64,000 nucleotides of DNA from Planctomycetota bacterium (GCA_016709145.1 JADJEK010000001.1:558001-622000); one strand, 5' to 3'. Shown: positions 36,889 to 47,156, counted from the stretch's first letter. The notes: generated by a model not told the origin, from the sequence alone. Numbers and translations are program-made.

Positions 36889-38589
36889 TCAGGGCGTCGA
36901 CGTCGCGATCGCGACCGCCTGGGCCACGTCGTCGCAGATCGGCACCGCGGTCAGTTGGCCGGTCGCGAACGCCTTCGCGATCAAGCGGCGCGGCTGCTCG
37001 AGCACGCCGGCGATGATCACGCGCGCGCCGAGCTTCTGGACGTTCACCACGGCCGACTCGAGCGCGACGAGTCCCGTGACGTCCATCGCCGGGACGCCCG
37101 AGAGCTCGAGGATCACCGTCTTCGCGCCCGACGGAACGCGCGCCATCGCGCGCGTCGCCTTCTCGGCGGCGCCGAAGAACAGCGGACCCGCGATGTCGTA
37201 GACGACGACACCGGGCGGGAGCGCGCCGTACTCGTGGCCGCCGCGCTCGTCGAGGATCCGCGTGCTCGTGATCTCGACCATGCGTCGCATGAACATCAGC
37301 GCCGCGAGCACGATGCCGACGCCTACCGCGATGACCATGTCGAACACGACGGTCAGCCCGAAGCAGACGAGCAGCACGAACGTGTCCGAGCGCGGCGCGA
37401 CGCGCACGATGCGGATGAAGTGACGCACGTCCGACATGTGCCACGCCGCCATCAACAGCAGCGCCGCGAGCGCCGCCATCGGCACGTACGACAACCATGG
37501 CCCGATCGACACCATCGCCGCGAGCACGAAGCCCGCGTGGACGATCGCGGCGATCGGCGAGCGCGCGCCGGCTCGCACGTTCATCGCGGTGCGCGCGATC
37601 GCGCCGGTCGCCGCGATGCCGCCGAAGAACGGCGCGACGAGGTTGCCGATCCCTTGCCCGAGCAGTTCGGAGTCCGGGTCCGAACGCGTGCCGGCCATGC
37701 TGTCGGACACGACCGCGCACAGCAGCGACTCGATCGCGCCGAGCATCGCGATGGCGAACGCCGCCATCATCAGTTCTTCGATCATCTTGAAGTCGAGACC
37801 GAGCGGCTGACCGTCCGGCCCCGGCGCGTCCCACGGCCACAGGAACTGCGGCAACGACGTCGGCACGCCGGCGTGCATCAGGCCATCGGCGCCGACGAAC
37901 GAGAAGCGCGAGCCGATCGTCGCGACGGAAAAGCCGTCCCACACGTGCGGCAACAGCACTCCCAGCACGGCCGCGAGCGGCACGGCGACCAGCGGTGCGG
38001 GAATGCGCTTCGTGAGCTTCGGCCAGACGATCAGCGTCAGCAACGCGACCGAGCCGAGCACGACGTCGGGGACGTGCGCGGTCGGGAACGCGCGCGCGAG
38101 GTCGGCGACGCGCTCCCAGTAGTGCTCGGGATTGCCGGTCATTTGCAGACCGAAGAAGTCCTTCACCTGCAAGGTCGCGATGACGACCGCGATGCCGCTC
38201 GTGAACCCCGTCGTCACCGGATGCGGCACGAACTCGATGAGCTTGCCGAGCTTCGCCAGACCCATGACGATCAGGATCACGCCCGCCATCGCGGTCGCGA
38301 GCAGCAAGCCGGCGAGGCCGAACTTCGTCGTGATCGGCACGAGCAGCGCGACGAACGCCGCCGTCGGCCCGCTGACGTTCAGCCGCGACCCGCCGAACAG
38401 AGCGCACAGAGTGCCCGCGACGATCGACGTGTAGAGGCCGTATTGCGGTGGGACGCCACTCGCGATCGCGAGGGCCATCGCCAGCGGCAGCGCGATGATG
38501 CCGACGACGCAACCCGCAAGGACGTCGGCGCGGAAGTCGCCGAACGCGTAACCGGAACGCAGCCGTTCTCGAAGCGCGCGCGCGAGCAT
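36889..38589 (-). CDS. SulP-family anion transporter with STAS domain
   Basis: A 566-residue inner-membrane transporter (SLC26/SulP). The N-terminal block DFRADVLAGCVVGIIALPLAMALAIA is the family signature, followed by about 12 helices (VNVSGPTAAFVALLVP, AGARSPIAAIVHAG). A cytoplasmic STAS domain at residues about 450-566 (DIAGPLFFGAAEKATRAM, LSGVPAMDVTGLVAL) completes it. It could carry sulfate, bicarbonate or dicarboxylates; the family does not allow a choice. It is not in an operon with neighbours on the same strand (gaps of 70 bases on each side). Confidence 0.92.
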   Translation of the reverse strand: MLARALRERLRSGYAFGDFRADVLAGCVVGIIALPLAMALAIASGVPPQYGLYTSIVAGTLCALFGGSRLNVSGPTAAFVALLVPITTKFGLAGLLLATAMAGVILIVMGLAKLGKLIEFVPHPVTTGFTSGIAVVIATLQVKDFFGLQMTGNPEHYWERVADLARAFPTAHVPDVVLGSVALLTLIVWPKLTKRIPAPLVAVPLAAVLGVLLPHVWDGFSVATIGSRFSFVGADGLMHAGVPTSLPQFLWPWDAPGPDGQPLGLDFKMIEELMMAAFAIAMLGAIESLLCAVVSDSMAGTRSDPDSELLGQGIGNLVAPFFGGIAATGAIARTAMNVRAGARSPIAAIVHAGFVLAAMVSIGPWLSYVPMAALAALLLMAAWHMSDVRHFIRIVRVAPRSDTFVLLVCFGLTVVFDMVIAVGVGIVLAALMFMRRMVEITSTRILDERGGHEYGALPPGVVVYDIAGPLFFGAAEKATRAMARVPSGAKTVILELSGVPAMDVTGLVALESAVVNVQKLGARVIIAGVLEQPRRLIAKAFATGQLTAVPICDDVAQAVAIATSTP

Positions 38590-38655
38590 GGCGATCCGTC
38601 GGTGGATGAAAAGACCGCGATCATACGCAGGCGCCGAACCCGCGCGCGGAATGCG

Positions 38656-39204
38656 TCACTCCTTCGCGAGTTCGACGGTGGCGAACGCCGCGTATTGGTC
38701 GAAATGCACCTCGAGTTGGATTCCCGTCGCATCCTTGCCGCCCATCGGCTGGATGTCGCAGCGCAAGTGCTCCGAGACCGGTTGCGCGTCGACGAAGCGC
38801 GTCGTGATCGCGACCGCTTCGTCGGACAGTTCGCGACGGAACGCCTGTCCCTTCGGATCGACCACGAGTTCCCACGCCGTGTCGTCGACCTTGCGCGCGA
38901 GCAGGCGATAGTCGCCGTCCTCGAACGTCTTGCCGCCGATCGTGGTCTTGCCCGTGAGTTCGAGCGCGGCGCCGCCGAGGTGCCACGTCGCCCCGGGCTT
39001 CGCGCTCGCGAAGCCTTCGGCGTTGAACGTCACCGTGATGTGTTCGACGGCGATCGTCGGCGAGCTCGGCTCGGTGCCGAGCCGCATCTCGACCGTCTTC
39101 GGGTAGTGCGGATGTCGCCAGCGCAGGGCGTTGCCCTGCACGAACGGGATCGCGATCACGCCGAGCAGGACCAGGATCCCGCCACGAACGACGCTTCGAC
39201 GCAT
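38656..39204 (-). CDS. Secreted DUF2911-like protein
   Basis: A 182-residue exported protein with an N-terminal signal/anchor (GGILVLLGVIAIPFVQG). The core has a beta-rich pattern TTIGGKTFEDGDYRLLARK followed by WELVVDPKGQAF, much like the GxxLPAGxYxLf...W.l.f pattern of DUF2911 proteins. The function is unknown. The start at 39204 is the first Met before the signal sequence. Confidence 0.6.
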   Translation of the reverse strand: MRRSVVRGGILVLLGVIAIPFVQGNALRWRHPHYPKTVEMRLGTEPSSPTIAVEHITVTFNAEGFASAKPGATWHLGGAALELTGKTTIGGKTFEDGDYRLLARKVDDTAWELVVDPKGQAFRRELSDEAVAITTRFVDAQPVSEHLRCDIQPMGGKDATGIQLEVHFDQYAAFATVELAKE

Positions 39205-39476
39205 GGAATCACCTCGGGTTGAAGGCCTGGGGACGACGCCCGGCGTTTCACGGAACCGAACGGACGCACGGGATCGGCGATGACCGAATTCGACCGCCGC
39301 CGAGCCTATCCGCGCGCCGAGTCCACCGGCAGGGCGTCGACGCGGCGCCCGCACGGGGTCGCGCGAGTCGAACGCGGGATCGAGCAGACCTCGCGACCAA
39401 GTTGCGCCAGGCCGTCGCTCCGAAAAAGTGCCAGAATCCCGCCACGCTTTCGTGAGTCGTGCACAGATCCCGCGTC

Positions 39477-42400
39477 ATGGACGAACCCACGCTCGAATCG
39501 TCGTTCGAACGCTACCGCTCCACCGGCGACTTGGACGCCTTGGGTGGAGTGTTCGATCGTGCCGCGCCGGATCTGTGGCGTTTCGCCCGGCGCTTGGTGC
39601 GATCGAAGTCCGCGGCCGATGATCTGGTGCAAGAGACGTTCCTGGTCGTGATCGAAAGCGCCGCGCGCTTCGAAGCGGGTCGACCGCTGCTGCCTTGGAT
39701 GGCCGGAATCCTCGCTCGACGCGCCTCATTCGCTCGGCGGCGCGAGCAGCGGCCACTCGATGCCTCCCGAGTCCCCGCGCCGTCCGCCGAGCCTTCGCCG
39801 TCCTCGACGCTCGAGGCCGCGGAGATCGAAGCGGCCGTTGCCGACGCGTTCGCGCGCTTGCCCACACGCTACGCGCGCATCGTCGGGCCGCGGCTCGTCG
39901 ACGGCGTCGGCGGCGCGGAGCTCGCGCGTCGGCTCGGCCGCGATCCCGCGACGGTGCGTTCGCAGCTCGCGCGCGGGCTGGCCTTGCTGCGCGGATTCCT
40001 GCCGCAGGGAATCGCGGGCATCGCGGTGGCGTTGTCGCCACGGCGCGCGCTCGGAGCGATCCGCGAACGAGTCTTGCACGCAGCCGCTTCGGCTCACGGA
40101 AGTTCGACCGCAGCGGTCTCGAGCCTCGGCGTCCTCGGAGGATGGTCGATGGCTGCTCGCGTTGCACTCGTGTCCGCGCTGACCGTGTCGGCGATGGTGA
40201 CGTTCTTCACGTGGCCCAGGACGGGGACGACCCAGCCCGCGGTGGTCGCCGGCGCGGAGTCGGCGACTCCAACACCGGCACCGGCCGTCCCACGGATCGC
40301 GGGGAACGAACCCACCGAGCGGCGCCCGGTATCCCCCGCGCCCGATCGCCTCGGCAGCTATCGCGGTCGACTCGTCACCGCGGACGAGCGACCCCTCGCC
40401 GACGTCCCCGTCGCGTTGTGGGAAGCATCGATCGATCGATTGACCGACGCGCACGGTCCTCGCGACCTCGTGACCGCTTCGACGCGCACCGCCGCCGATG
40501 GCACGTTCGTGGTGACGGGCGCGCGCGGCGGACGTCTCCATGCGCTGTCGATCGACGAGGGCGGCCCGCACGCGGCGCTGCACGGGCTCGTCGAAGAGCC
40601 CACGCTCGACGTCGATCTCGGCACGATCGCGGTTCCCGCGCGAGTGCGCGTGACCGGCCGAGTCGTCGACGCGCAAGGTCGCGGGCTGGCGCGCGTTTCG
40701 GTCGTGGCGTTGGCGAGCCCGAGGCGGGCACGATCGATCGTCGAGGCCCTCGCCGAGGTGAGGGCCGGCGTGCCGCTCGCGATCCACGACGACGAAACGG
40801 CAGTCGTCGCCCCTGCCGCGTGGGTCGCCGACCTCGCCCGACGACTCCCTTGGCGCGCGACGACGACGGACGCCGACGGAGCGTTCGCGCTCGACGACGT
40901 CGCGATCGGACTCACGACGTTCGGCGCCTCGTGCGATGGTTCGCCGCGGATCGTGACGTCGACGCACGTCGCGATCGGACGAACCGCGACGTCGTTGCCG
41001 GCGCTCGTCGTCGAGCGCTCGTCGCCACGCTCAGGTCGCGTCGTCGATCCGAACGGTCACGCCGTCGCGGATGCGGTCGTGCTCGCGGGCGTCCGGCCGC
41101 GCGACGCGGCCTTCACGTCGTTGCCGTGCACGGCACGCAGCGACGCGAACGGCCAGTTCACGCTCGACGGCTTCGCGGCCGACGCGGAGCTCACCATCGC
41201 GGTGCGAGCGCACCCCGCGTCCGATTGGTCGACGAAGTGCACGAGCGCGTCGCGGTTCGACATTTCGATCGACGATGCGCCGGTCGAACTGGGGTGCACG
41301 TGGGCGGACGGCGCCGGGGGGGCGATCGAACGCGTCGGGATCGAGGCCGGCCGCCTGCGCAGCGAACTGCCGCTGGAGCCCGCGACCGTCGAACTCCCCC
41401 GCGACCACTGGTCCTTCGAGAACGACACGATCGCGCTGCGCGGACTCGCGACGGGTACATATCGCGTCGTCGTCGAGAGCGAGGACGGACGGATCGGAGC
41501 CGTCGAGTTCACGGCCGCACGCGGTGGACGTCGCGCCACCGTCGAACTCGGCGGCACGCTCGCCGCGCGAGTCCGTGTCGTCGACGCGTCGACGCAATCG
41601 CCGCGCGGAGGCAGCGAGGTTCGCATGCGCGGAGCTCGGAACCGCTCTGCGTTGGCGACGACGGATGCCGACGGAGTCGCGCGCTTCGAGCCCGACCGTT
41701 GGAACTCGCACGTGGTCGTCGATGCGAATCCGCGGACGCGTGCCCACGGGACGATCACGCCCGCCACCGTCGTCGACATCGTGGCCGAGATCGACGCAGC
41801 GGCGGCGATCGCGGGAACGGTGCGCGTCGACCCCGACGATACGTTGACGCACGTCGCCGTGTTCGACCGCGGAGCCGATGGTCTCGCTCGCTTCGCGCGG
41901 ATCGGCCCCGATGGCTCGTACCGCATCGACGGCCTGGAGCCGGGCGTCGCGCGCGTCGAAGGTCTCGACGCGCCGAGCGCGACCGATCCGCTCGCGCTGG
42001 TGTTCGAGTGGGCGGACTGGTTCGACGCGGCGCTCGGAGCTCGCGACGTCACGCTCGAACCCGGCGCCATCGCGCGGGTGGATCTCGACCTGCGCACGCA
42101 GCAGGTCCCCATGCCGACCGGCACGGGGACTCGCATCGAGGGCTCGATCACCGAGTCCGGTCGAGCGTGCGCCGGCATGCACGTCGTCGTGCGCTCGGCC
42201 GGCAGGGATTCGTCGACGATCACCGATGCGCGTGGGCGCTACGTCCTCACCGGCTTCAAGCCGGGCGACGTCGTGCTGCGCGTTGCGCGCTCGTCCGTCC
42301 CGCGCGAGGTGGAGCCGACGTTGGTCCACGCGCAGCGTTTCGTGATCGCCGACGGCGCGACGCGGACCATCGACGTCGACTTCGCGCCGTTCGCGGCGCG

Positions 42401-42935
42401 CGTGCGCGTCGAGCGCGAGGGAACGGGAGCCCCATGTCCCGGGGCGCGCATCGAGCTCGCGCTCGTCGCGAAGTCCGAGGCGAAGAAGCTCTTGGCGTTC
42501 AGCGCCGGACGATTCGCCGGCATCACCGACGCCGCTGGCGTCGCGCGCATCGAAGTCCCTCGCGCCGCGGAGTATTTCCTGCACGCGACCGACGCGCAGT
42601 CATCGGTCGCGACGCGCGTGACGATCGACGCGGCGAATCCGGAGTGCGTCGTGCGACTCGACGGTTGGCTCCTCGCCGGCACGCTGATCGTCGAGCCGTC
42701 GATCGATCCGAACACGATCGACCTCGTCGAAGCGATCGACGCGAACGGCGCTCGACACTCGAACCCCGTGTTCGGCGGCATCGACGGGGAGCCGCTGCGC
42801 TTCGCGTTCGACTCCATCCCCGTGGGTCGCGTGACGCTCTGCTTGCGGACCAAAGACGGTCGCAGCAAGCCCGTCGTGGTCGAGGTCCCCGCGGGAGGTC
42901 TCGCGGACACGCTCGTGCGGTTCATCGCGCCGTAG
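39477..42935 (+). CDS. ECF-like sigma factor fused by a membrane helix to carboxypeptidase-regulatory-like repeats
   Basis: A 1152-residue fusion. Residues about 30-90 are sigma region 2 (LWRFARRLVRSKSAADDLVQ and ETFLVVIESA), and 110-170 are region 4 (RLPTRYARIVGPRLVDGVGG, RDPATVRSQLARGLALLRGF). A single membrane helix follows at about 220-245 (ARVALVSALTVSAMVTFFTW), then a Pro/Thr-rich linker. The rest, about 290-1150, is many carboxypeptidase-regulatory-like beta-sandwich repeats (YRGRLVTADERPLADVPVAL, TDADGVARFEPD). The topology implied is a cytoplasmic sigma domain tethered to an extracytoplasmic sensor or adhesin. The start is ATG 39477. No anti-sigma factor lies next to it. Confidence 0.85.
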   Translation: MDEPTLESSFERYRSTGDLDALGGVFDRAAPDLWRFARRLVRSKSAADDLVQETFLVVIESAARFEAGRPLLPWMAGILARRASFARRREQRPLDASRVPAPSAEPSPSSTLEAAEIEAAVADAFARLPTRYARIVGPRLVDGVGGAELARRLGRDPATVRSQLARGLALLRGFLPQGIAGIAVALSPRRALGAIRERVLHAAASAHGSSTAAVSSLGVLGGWSMAARVALVSALTVSAMVTFFTWPRTGTTQPAVVAGAESATPTPAPAVPRIAGNEPTERRPVSPAPDRLGSYRGRLVTADERPLADVPVALWEASIDRLTDAHGPRDLVTASTRTAADGTFVVTGARGGRLHALSIDEGGPHAALHGLVEEPTLDVDLGTIAVPARVRVTGRVVDAQGRGLARVSVVALASPRRARSIVEALAEVRAGVPLAIHDDETAVVAPAAWVADLARRLPWRATTTDADGAFALDDVAIGLTTFGASCDGSPRIVTSTHVAIGRTATSLPALVVERSSPRSGRVVDPNGHAVADAVVLAGVRPRDAAFTSLPCTARSDANGQFTLDGFAADAELTIAVRAHPASDWSTKCTSASRFDISIDDAPVELGCTWADGAGGAIERVGIEAGRLRSELPLEPATVELPRDHWSFENDTIALRGLATGTYRVVVESEDGRIGAVEFTAARGGRRATVELGGTLAARVRVVDASTQSPRGGSEVRMRGARNRSALATTDADGVARFEPDRWNSHVVVDANPRTRAHGTITPATVVDIVAEIDAAAAIAGTVRVDPDDTLTHVAVFDRGADGLARFARIGPDGSYRIDGLEPGVARVEGLDAPSATDPLALVFEWADWFDAALGARDVTLEPGAIARVDLDLRTQQVPMPTGTGTRIEGSITESGRACAGMHVVVRSAGRDSSTITDARGRYVLTGFKPGDVVLRVARSSVPREVEPTLVHAQRFVIADGATRTIDVDFAPFAARVRVEREGTGAPCPGARIELALVAKSEAKKLLAFSAGRFAGITDAAGVARIEVPRAAEYFLHATDAQSSVATRVTIDAANPECVVRLDGWLLAGTLIVEPSIDPNTIDLVEAIDANGARHSNPVFGGIDGEPLRFAFDSIPVGRVTLCLRTKDGRSKPVVVEVPAGGLADTLVRFIAP

Positions 42936-42964
42936 GAACTCCCGCCGCGATCACGCCGCGTCGC

Positions 42965-44167
42965 TCACGGCCGGATCACGTCGGCCACCGGCCGCGTCAG
43001 CCCCGTATTCGGATCGAACACTTGCACGACCAGACCGATGCCGATCAGCGCGGCATCCGCGGGGATCGGCACGCTGGCGGCCGCAATACCCGATGCGATG
43101 CCGTCGACGAACACGAGCTGCGTCGGATCGACGAACATCGTGCCGTTGGCGTCGTCGGTCGGTGCTCCGAAGCCGGAGGACACGAGCACCAGTTGCGAGG
43201 TGCCCGGCGTCCACGCGAGATTCGCGGTGCCTCCGAGCTGGATCGATCCCGACAGCGCGAGATCGTTCCGCAGCGTCGTGACGATCGTGCCCGCGGCGAA
43301 TGGCGCTCCGTCGGGCTGCGTACCCCACAGCGTCCCGCTGAGGCCGCAGGTGTCGGTGACGGTCATCCCCATCCCGCCGTTCACGATGCTGTTCGCGACG
43401 AACACGCGCTGCGCACGGATTCCGTCGCCGCCTCCGCCACCGAGCCACGCGCACGGGCACGGCTGGGCCGGTTGACTCGTGCCACAGAACGCGTCGAAGC
43501 ACGCGACGTGATCGCTGCCGAGGCCGCCGGACACCACCGAGTCGAGGACGACGACGGTCGAGTTCGGCGCGTCGATGCCGAAACGACCACTCGGCATCGC
43601 CGCGCAACCGACGTCGGTCGAGTTTTCGCCGCCCGCGATCTGGCAATCGCAGAGGTAGAGCAGCGGCACCGTGGTCCGGATGGCCTCGGCACCCACACCG
43701 ATCCCGGTGGCGTAGACGAGGTCCGGGCCCGAGACGATGCACTCGTGGATGCGCAACGCAGTGAACCCACCGCCTTCGATCGCGGCGTGGAAGACCGAGA
43801 ACCAATCGGCGGCGCCGAGACCTCCGATGTCGAGATCGACGAGCGTCACGACACCGACGCCGGTCCCCGCGAGCGTGATGGCCGGAGAGCAATGGAATGC
43901 CGCTTCGGAGGGACTGGGTGGCCGGATGGTCGGCCGCGGCGCGCCGAGGATCGTCACGGACTTCGTGATCGTGATCGCCGCGTACTCGCCGCCGCGGACC
44001 TCGATGACGTCGCCCGGCGCTGCCGCGTCCAGCGCGGCCTGTAGCGAGATGAACGAGCCACTCACTCCCGCGGCATCGACGACGTGGAGACCTGCGAGCG
44101 CGGCGGTCGAACTCGAACCGAGCGCGGCGATCCACGCGCTCGCGAGGCAGATGGTCTTGGGCTGCAC
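42965..44167 (-). CDS. Secreted right-handed beta-helix-like surface protein
   Basis: A 400-residue exported protein from GTG 44167 with AAAGAG upstream. The signal peptide (CLASAWIAALGSSSTAALA) is followed by AASLQAALDAAAPGDVIEVR-like text (SFISLQAALDAAAPGDVIEV), the typical start of pectate-lyase-type beta helices, and a Gly/Val-rich repeat region with Cys-bearing loops (CDCQIAGGENS, CFDAFCGTSQ). The C-terminal ~120 residues resemble the tails of the 48225 and 52177 proteins. No catalytic residues were recognised; polysaccharide binding or structural roles are possible. Confidence 0.7.
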   Translation of the reverse strand: MQPKTICLASAWIAALGSSSTAALAGLHVVDAAGVSGSFISLQAALDAAAPGDVIEVRGGEYAAITITKSVTILGAPRPTIRPPSPSEAAFHCSPAITLAGTGVGVVTLVDLDIGGLGAADWFSVFHAAIEGGGFTALRIHECIVSGPDLVYATGIGVGAEAIRTTVPLLYLCDCQIAGGENSTDVGCAAMPSGRFGIDAPNSTVVVLDSVVSGGLGSDHVACFDAFCGTSQPAQPCPCAWLGGGGGDGIRAQRVFVANSIVNGGMGMTVTDTCGLSGTLWGTQPDGAPFAAGTIVTTLRNDLALSGSIQLGGTANLAWTPGTSQLVLVSSGFGAPTDDANGTMFVDPTQLVFVDGIASGIAAASVPIPADAALIGIGLVVQVFDPNTGLTRPVADVIRP

Positions 44168-44381
44168 GGTGTTCTCTTTCTCGCGGGACGGCAAAGCGTC
44201 CTCGTGCGTTACCCGTGTCGCCCCGAGACACGCCCTTTCCGACGCGCCGGGAACCGCCCCGGTTCGGACTTTCACGAACCGAGTCCGCAACCACCGACTT
44301 CGCGACGTCGTGCGCTATCGTCGGCCGCGGCCTGGTCGGGATCGCTGATCGTCGACGTGACCCGCCTCCTGGGGGATTCCG

Positions 44382-46031
44382 ATGCGTCGCTTCGTCGTGC
44401 TGATGGCGTGCGTCCTCGTCGCCGGTCTCGTCGCGTGGTTGGTCTGGGGCGACGAAGCGACCGGGCCCGTGATTCCCGCCACTTCGGTCGAGGCCCCGAC
44501 TCCGGCGCCGACGACCGGAGTTTCGGACATCCCTGCCGTCGACGTGGCCCCGACGACGCGTGAGTCGGTCGCACCGCCAGCGCCGGCGCCGGGCCCGACC
44601 GAGCCCACGGACGCCGGCCCCACCGAATGCACGATCGTCGTCCGCGTCGTCGACGCGTCGACGGAGCACCCGGTGCCCGGGGTCGGTGTCGTGCTCGAGC
44701 GCAACACGAAGGCTGGCGACGTATCGATCTCGTTCGCCATGGAGGGCGGGGAATTCGTGACGGTCCGTCCCGACGAGATCGCGCGCAGGGCATCCGACGC
44801 ACTCGGAGAAGTCCGCGTCGCCGCGCCGGCGGACACCGATCTCGTCCTGAGCGTCGAAGCTCCGTACCTCGCCGACGCGATCGAGTTCCACTCGGAGCAG
44901 AGCGGCGTGCATGACTTCACGCTGCGCGTGACGGCCGCCGCACGATTCTCGGGCAGCATCCAGACGGAAGCAGGCAAGCCGATCGCCGATGCACACGTGA
45001 GCGTGCACATGACGCGCCGCGACGGCATCACGTTGTCGGGATGCGCGTACGGGACGACGGATGCGAGCGGGCGCTACGTCGTCACGCCGTTCGTCATGGA
45101 GCCCGGAGCGATCTACCGCGTCGTCGCGTCGAAGGTCGGCTTCGCGACCGCGAAGTGCACGCCGCCCGAACCCATTGCGGGCAAGGTCGTGGACGTCGAG
45201 CCGATCGTGTTGGTCCAGAGCGGGATCCGCGTGTTCGGCACGCTCGTCGGCGACACGTTCGCGACCGCGGGACAGCGACTCGAGCTGCACGGCGAGGCGT
45301 TCGGGTTGATGTCGATCACGGTCGGCGACGGCGGCGCGTTCGAGTTCATCGTTCCGCGTGCGGGTGACTATCGCCTCGAGTTCGATGGGTTCTGCATCGG
45401 CGCGGCTGGCGTCGTGCCGATCTCGGTGCTTCCCGGCACGACGGCGCACGACTGCGGCATCGTGCGTGCCGCGAATCCGTCCGCGCACTACCACGGCCGC
45501 GTGCTGTTGGCCGACGACACACCCGCGACGACGGGCCACGTGCGCTTCGGTGATTTCATTGCGCAGATCCAGGCCGATGGCTCGTTCGACCTCGTGCTGT
45601 GCTCGCCGGGCCCGTTGCCGATCGACGTCTGGTGGAGCGCGGGCGGCGTGCACTCGAACGAGTGGATCCAGGACTTCGTGTTCACGGCGACGACGGACAA
45701 CGTGCTGCGCGTCCAGCCGCGGGGCATCGTCGTTCACGTCGTGCACGCGGGCAAGCCGACGACGCTTGCCGCGGGCTCGCAGATTTCGTTCGACAGCGAC
45801 GAACTCGGGTTCACGCGCATGATCGGCGAGTTCGGCGGCGAAGACGCCGGCCCATGGCGACTCCAGGGCGAGGAATCGGCGCCGAACTTCGCGAAGGCCG
45901 GCCCCGCGACCCTCACGTTGCGCGTGGCGGGCAAGGCGCCTCTCGCGCGCACCGTCGAACTCGGGCCGAACGGGCTGCGTGGTCCCGAGATCGAGGTCAC
46001 GTTCGATCTCGCCGAACTCCAAGACGGGTGA
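44382..46031 (+). CDS. Membrane-anchored carboxypeptidase-regulatory-like repeat protein
   Basis: A 549-residue protein with an N-terminal anchor (VVLMACVLVAGLVAWLVW), a Pro/Thr-rich linker to residue ~80, then five or so beta-sandwich repeats (VRVVDASTEHPVPGVGVVLE, FSGSIQTEAGKPIADAHVSV, TTDASGRYVVTPFV, FGTLVGDTFATAGQRLELHG). It has no sigma domain but otherwise mirrors the second half of the sigma fusion, with which it could share targets or assembly. The start ATG 44382 fits the signal. The function is unknown. Confidence 0.78.
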   Translation: MRRFVVLMACVLVAGLVAWLVWGDEATGPVIPATSVEAPTPAPTTGVSDIPAVDVAPTTRESVAPPAPAPGPTEPTDAGPTECTIVVRVVDASTEHPVPGVGVVLERNTKAGDVSISFAMEGGEFVTVRPDEIARRASDALGEVRVAAPADTDLVLSVEAPYLADAIEFHSEQSGVHDFTLRVTAAARFSGSIQTEAGKPIADAHVSVHMTRRDGITLSGCAYGTTDASGRYVVTPFVMEPGAIYRVVASKVGFATAKCTPPEPIAGKVVDVEPIVLVQSGIRVFGTLVGDTFATAGQRLELHGEAFGLMSITVGDGGAFEFIVPRAGDYRLEFDGFCIGAAGVVPISVLPGTTAHDCGIVRAANPSAHYHGRVLLADDTPATTGHVRFGDFIAQIQADGSFDLVLCSPGPLPIDVWWSAGGVHSNEWIQDFVFTATTDNVLRVQPRGIVVHVVHAGKPTTLAAGSQISFDSDELGFTRMIGEFGGEDAGPWRLQGEESAPNFAKAGPATLTLRVAGKAPLARTVELGPNGLRGPEIEVTFDLAELQDG

Positions 46032-46144
46032 CTGACGCGTGAATCGCCGTTCTGCGAATCCTCCGCGGCTTGACGGCTGGTTCGACCGTAGTTGTCATCG
46101 CTCGCGATCCCCGCCGCCCGCCCCCCCTTCGTTCGAGGTGCGCC

Positions 46145-47050
46145 ATGTCGCGCGTCGCTGGTTTCCTCTCGCTCACGCTGTGCGTTCTTCCCCTCGCTCG
46201 AGCCGATGAAGTCGCATGGACGGCGGCCGATCAGGCCCAACTCACGTCTTTGGCGAAGAAGGCCAAGAAGAACGGCGAGATGTTCACGGTGACCGGCGAC
46301 GTGTTCGAAGCGCGCCTGCCGACGCGTGAAGCCGCGGCCGAGTTCTGTCTGTACTTCGAGCGCCTCGCCGAACGCATCCGCCCAGTGTGGGGCACGCGCG
46401 AGAACACGACGAAGGTCGTCGCGATCGCGATGCATCCGAAGGACAAGGCGTGGCCTGCCGACGCGTCGGGGCAGAAGATCGCGTTCGAGTCGGTGCCGAC
46501 GAAGCAGCAGCCGGACGTACCGATGCAAGTCGCATCGATCCACGTCTGGGTCCACCCCGATCTCGCCGCGGATGCGCTGGCCCTCGCGGCGATCCCGCGC
46601 GCGGACTTGAATCGCGTCGGGTTGAACGCGTTGCTGACTCGACTCGCGGGGCGCAATCCGCGGCCGGCATGGTTCGACGATGGTCTGCATGGCGCGTTCG
46701 CGAACTGGTCGCCGGTGATGCCGGAGGGCGACGCGGGTCGACTCGACGCCGCCACGCGCGAACCGGGCGTCGTCGCCGCGATGAAGGAAGCCTGCGCGGC
46801 GAGGGACCCGCTCGACTCGCTGTTGCCGTACTTCGTCGAAACGAAGAAGCGCGCCACTCCGACGGCCGTCGATGCGCAGATCTTCGCGTCGTTCTTCGTC
46901 TTCCTGCTCGAGCACAAGAAGGGCCAGCCGTTGATCGTCGACACGGCGACGAGCCTGTCGCGCGGCAAGCCGCCCGAAGTCGAGAAGAAGCAGATCACGA
47001 AGCTCGTGCCGCTGTGGCGGGAATGGGCGGGGATCGGCGGAACTACCTAA
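46145..47050 (+). CDS. Secreted protein of unknown function, first of a tandem paralogue pair
   Basis: A 301-residue exported protein (signal VAGFLSLTLCVLPLARA). The repeated core motifs are LAKKAKKNGEMFTVTGDVFE, LPTREAAAEF, RLNRVGLNALLTRLAG and HGAFANWSPVMPEG. Together with the next gene it forms a clear duplicated pair, sharing KLVPLWREWAG-type ends. The overall plan recalls planctomycete proteins around a DUF-type helical peptidase-like fold, but no catalytic motif (for example HExxH) is visible. No named family was recognised. Confidence 0.65.
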   Translation: MSRVAGFLSLTLCVLPLARADEVAWTAADQAQLTSLAKKAKKNGEMFTVTGDVFEARLPTREAAAEFCLYFERLAERIRPVWGTRENTTKVVAIAMHPKDKAWPADASGQKIAFESVPTKQQPDVPMQVASIHVWVHPDLAADALALAAIPRADLNRVGLNALLTRLAGRNPRPAWFDDGLHGAFANWSPVMPEGDAGRLDAATREPGVVAAMKEACAARDPLDSLLPYFVETKKRATPTAVDAQIFASFFVFLLEHKKGQPLIVDTATSLSRGKPPEVEKKQITKLVPLWREWAGIGGTT

Positions 47051-47156
47051 TCGACGTGAGCCGCCCTCGGTCGCGCGACGCACGACGAGCGATCGAGCAG
47101 GCTTGACGAATCGCGGACGATGGCGGTTCAATCCCCGACGTCTCCGGGGAACCACC

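Noticed and set aside
36271..39222. 983-residue rightward frame across Ada, SulP and DUF2911-like genes
   Set aside because: Low-complexity Arg/His/Asp text opposite three well-supported genes.
39695..44044. 1449-residue rightward frame overlapping the sigma fusion
   Set aside because: It is rich in Arg/Asp without domains and lies out of frame with a protein that has sigma regions, a helix and regular repeats.
42951..46022. 1023-residue leftward frame under the 44382 gene
   Set aside because: Antisense shadow in GC-rich DNA; the plus-strand frame has a signal anchor and recognisable repeats.
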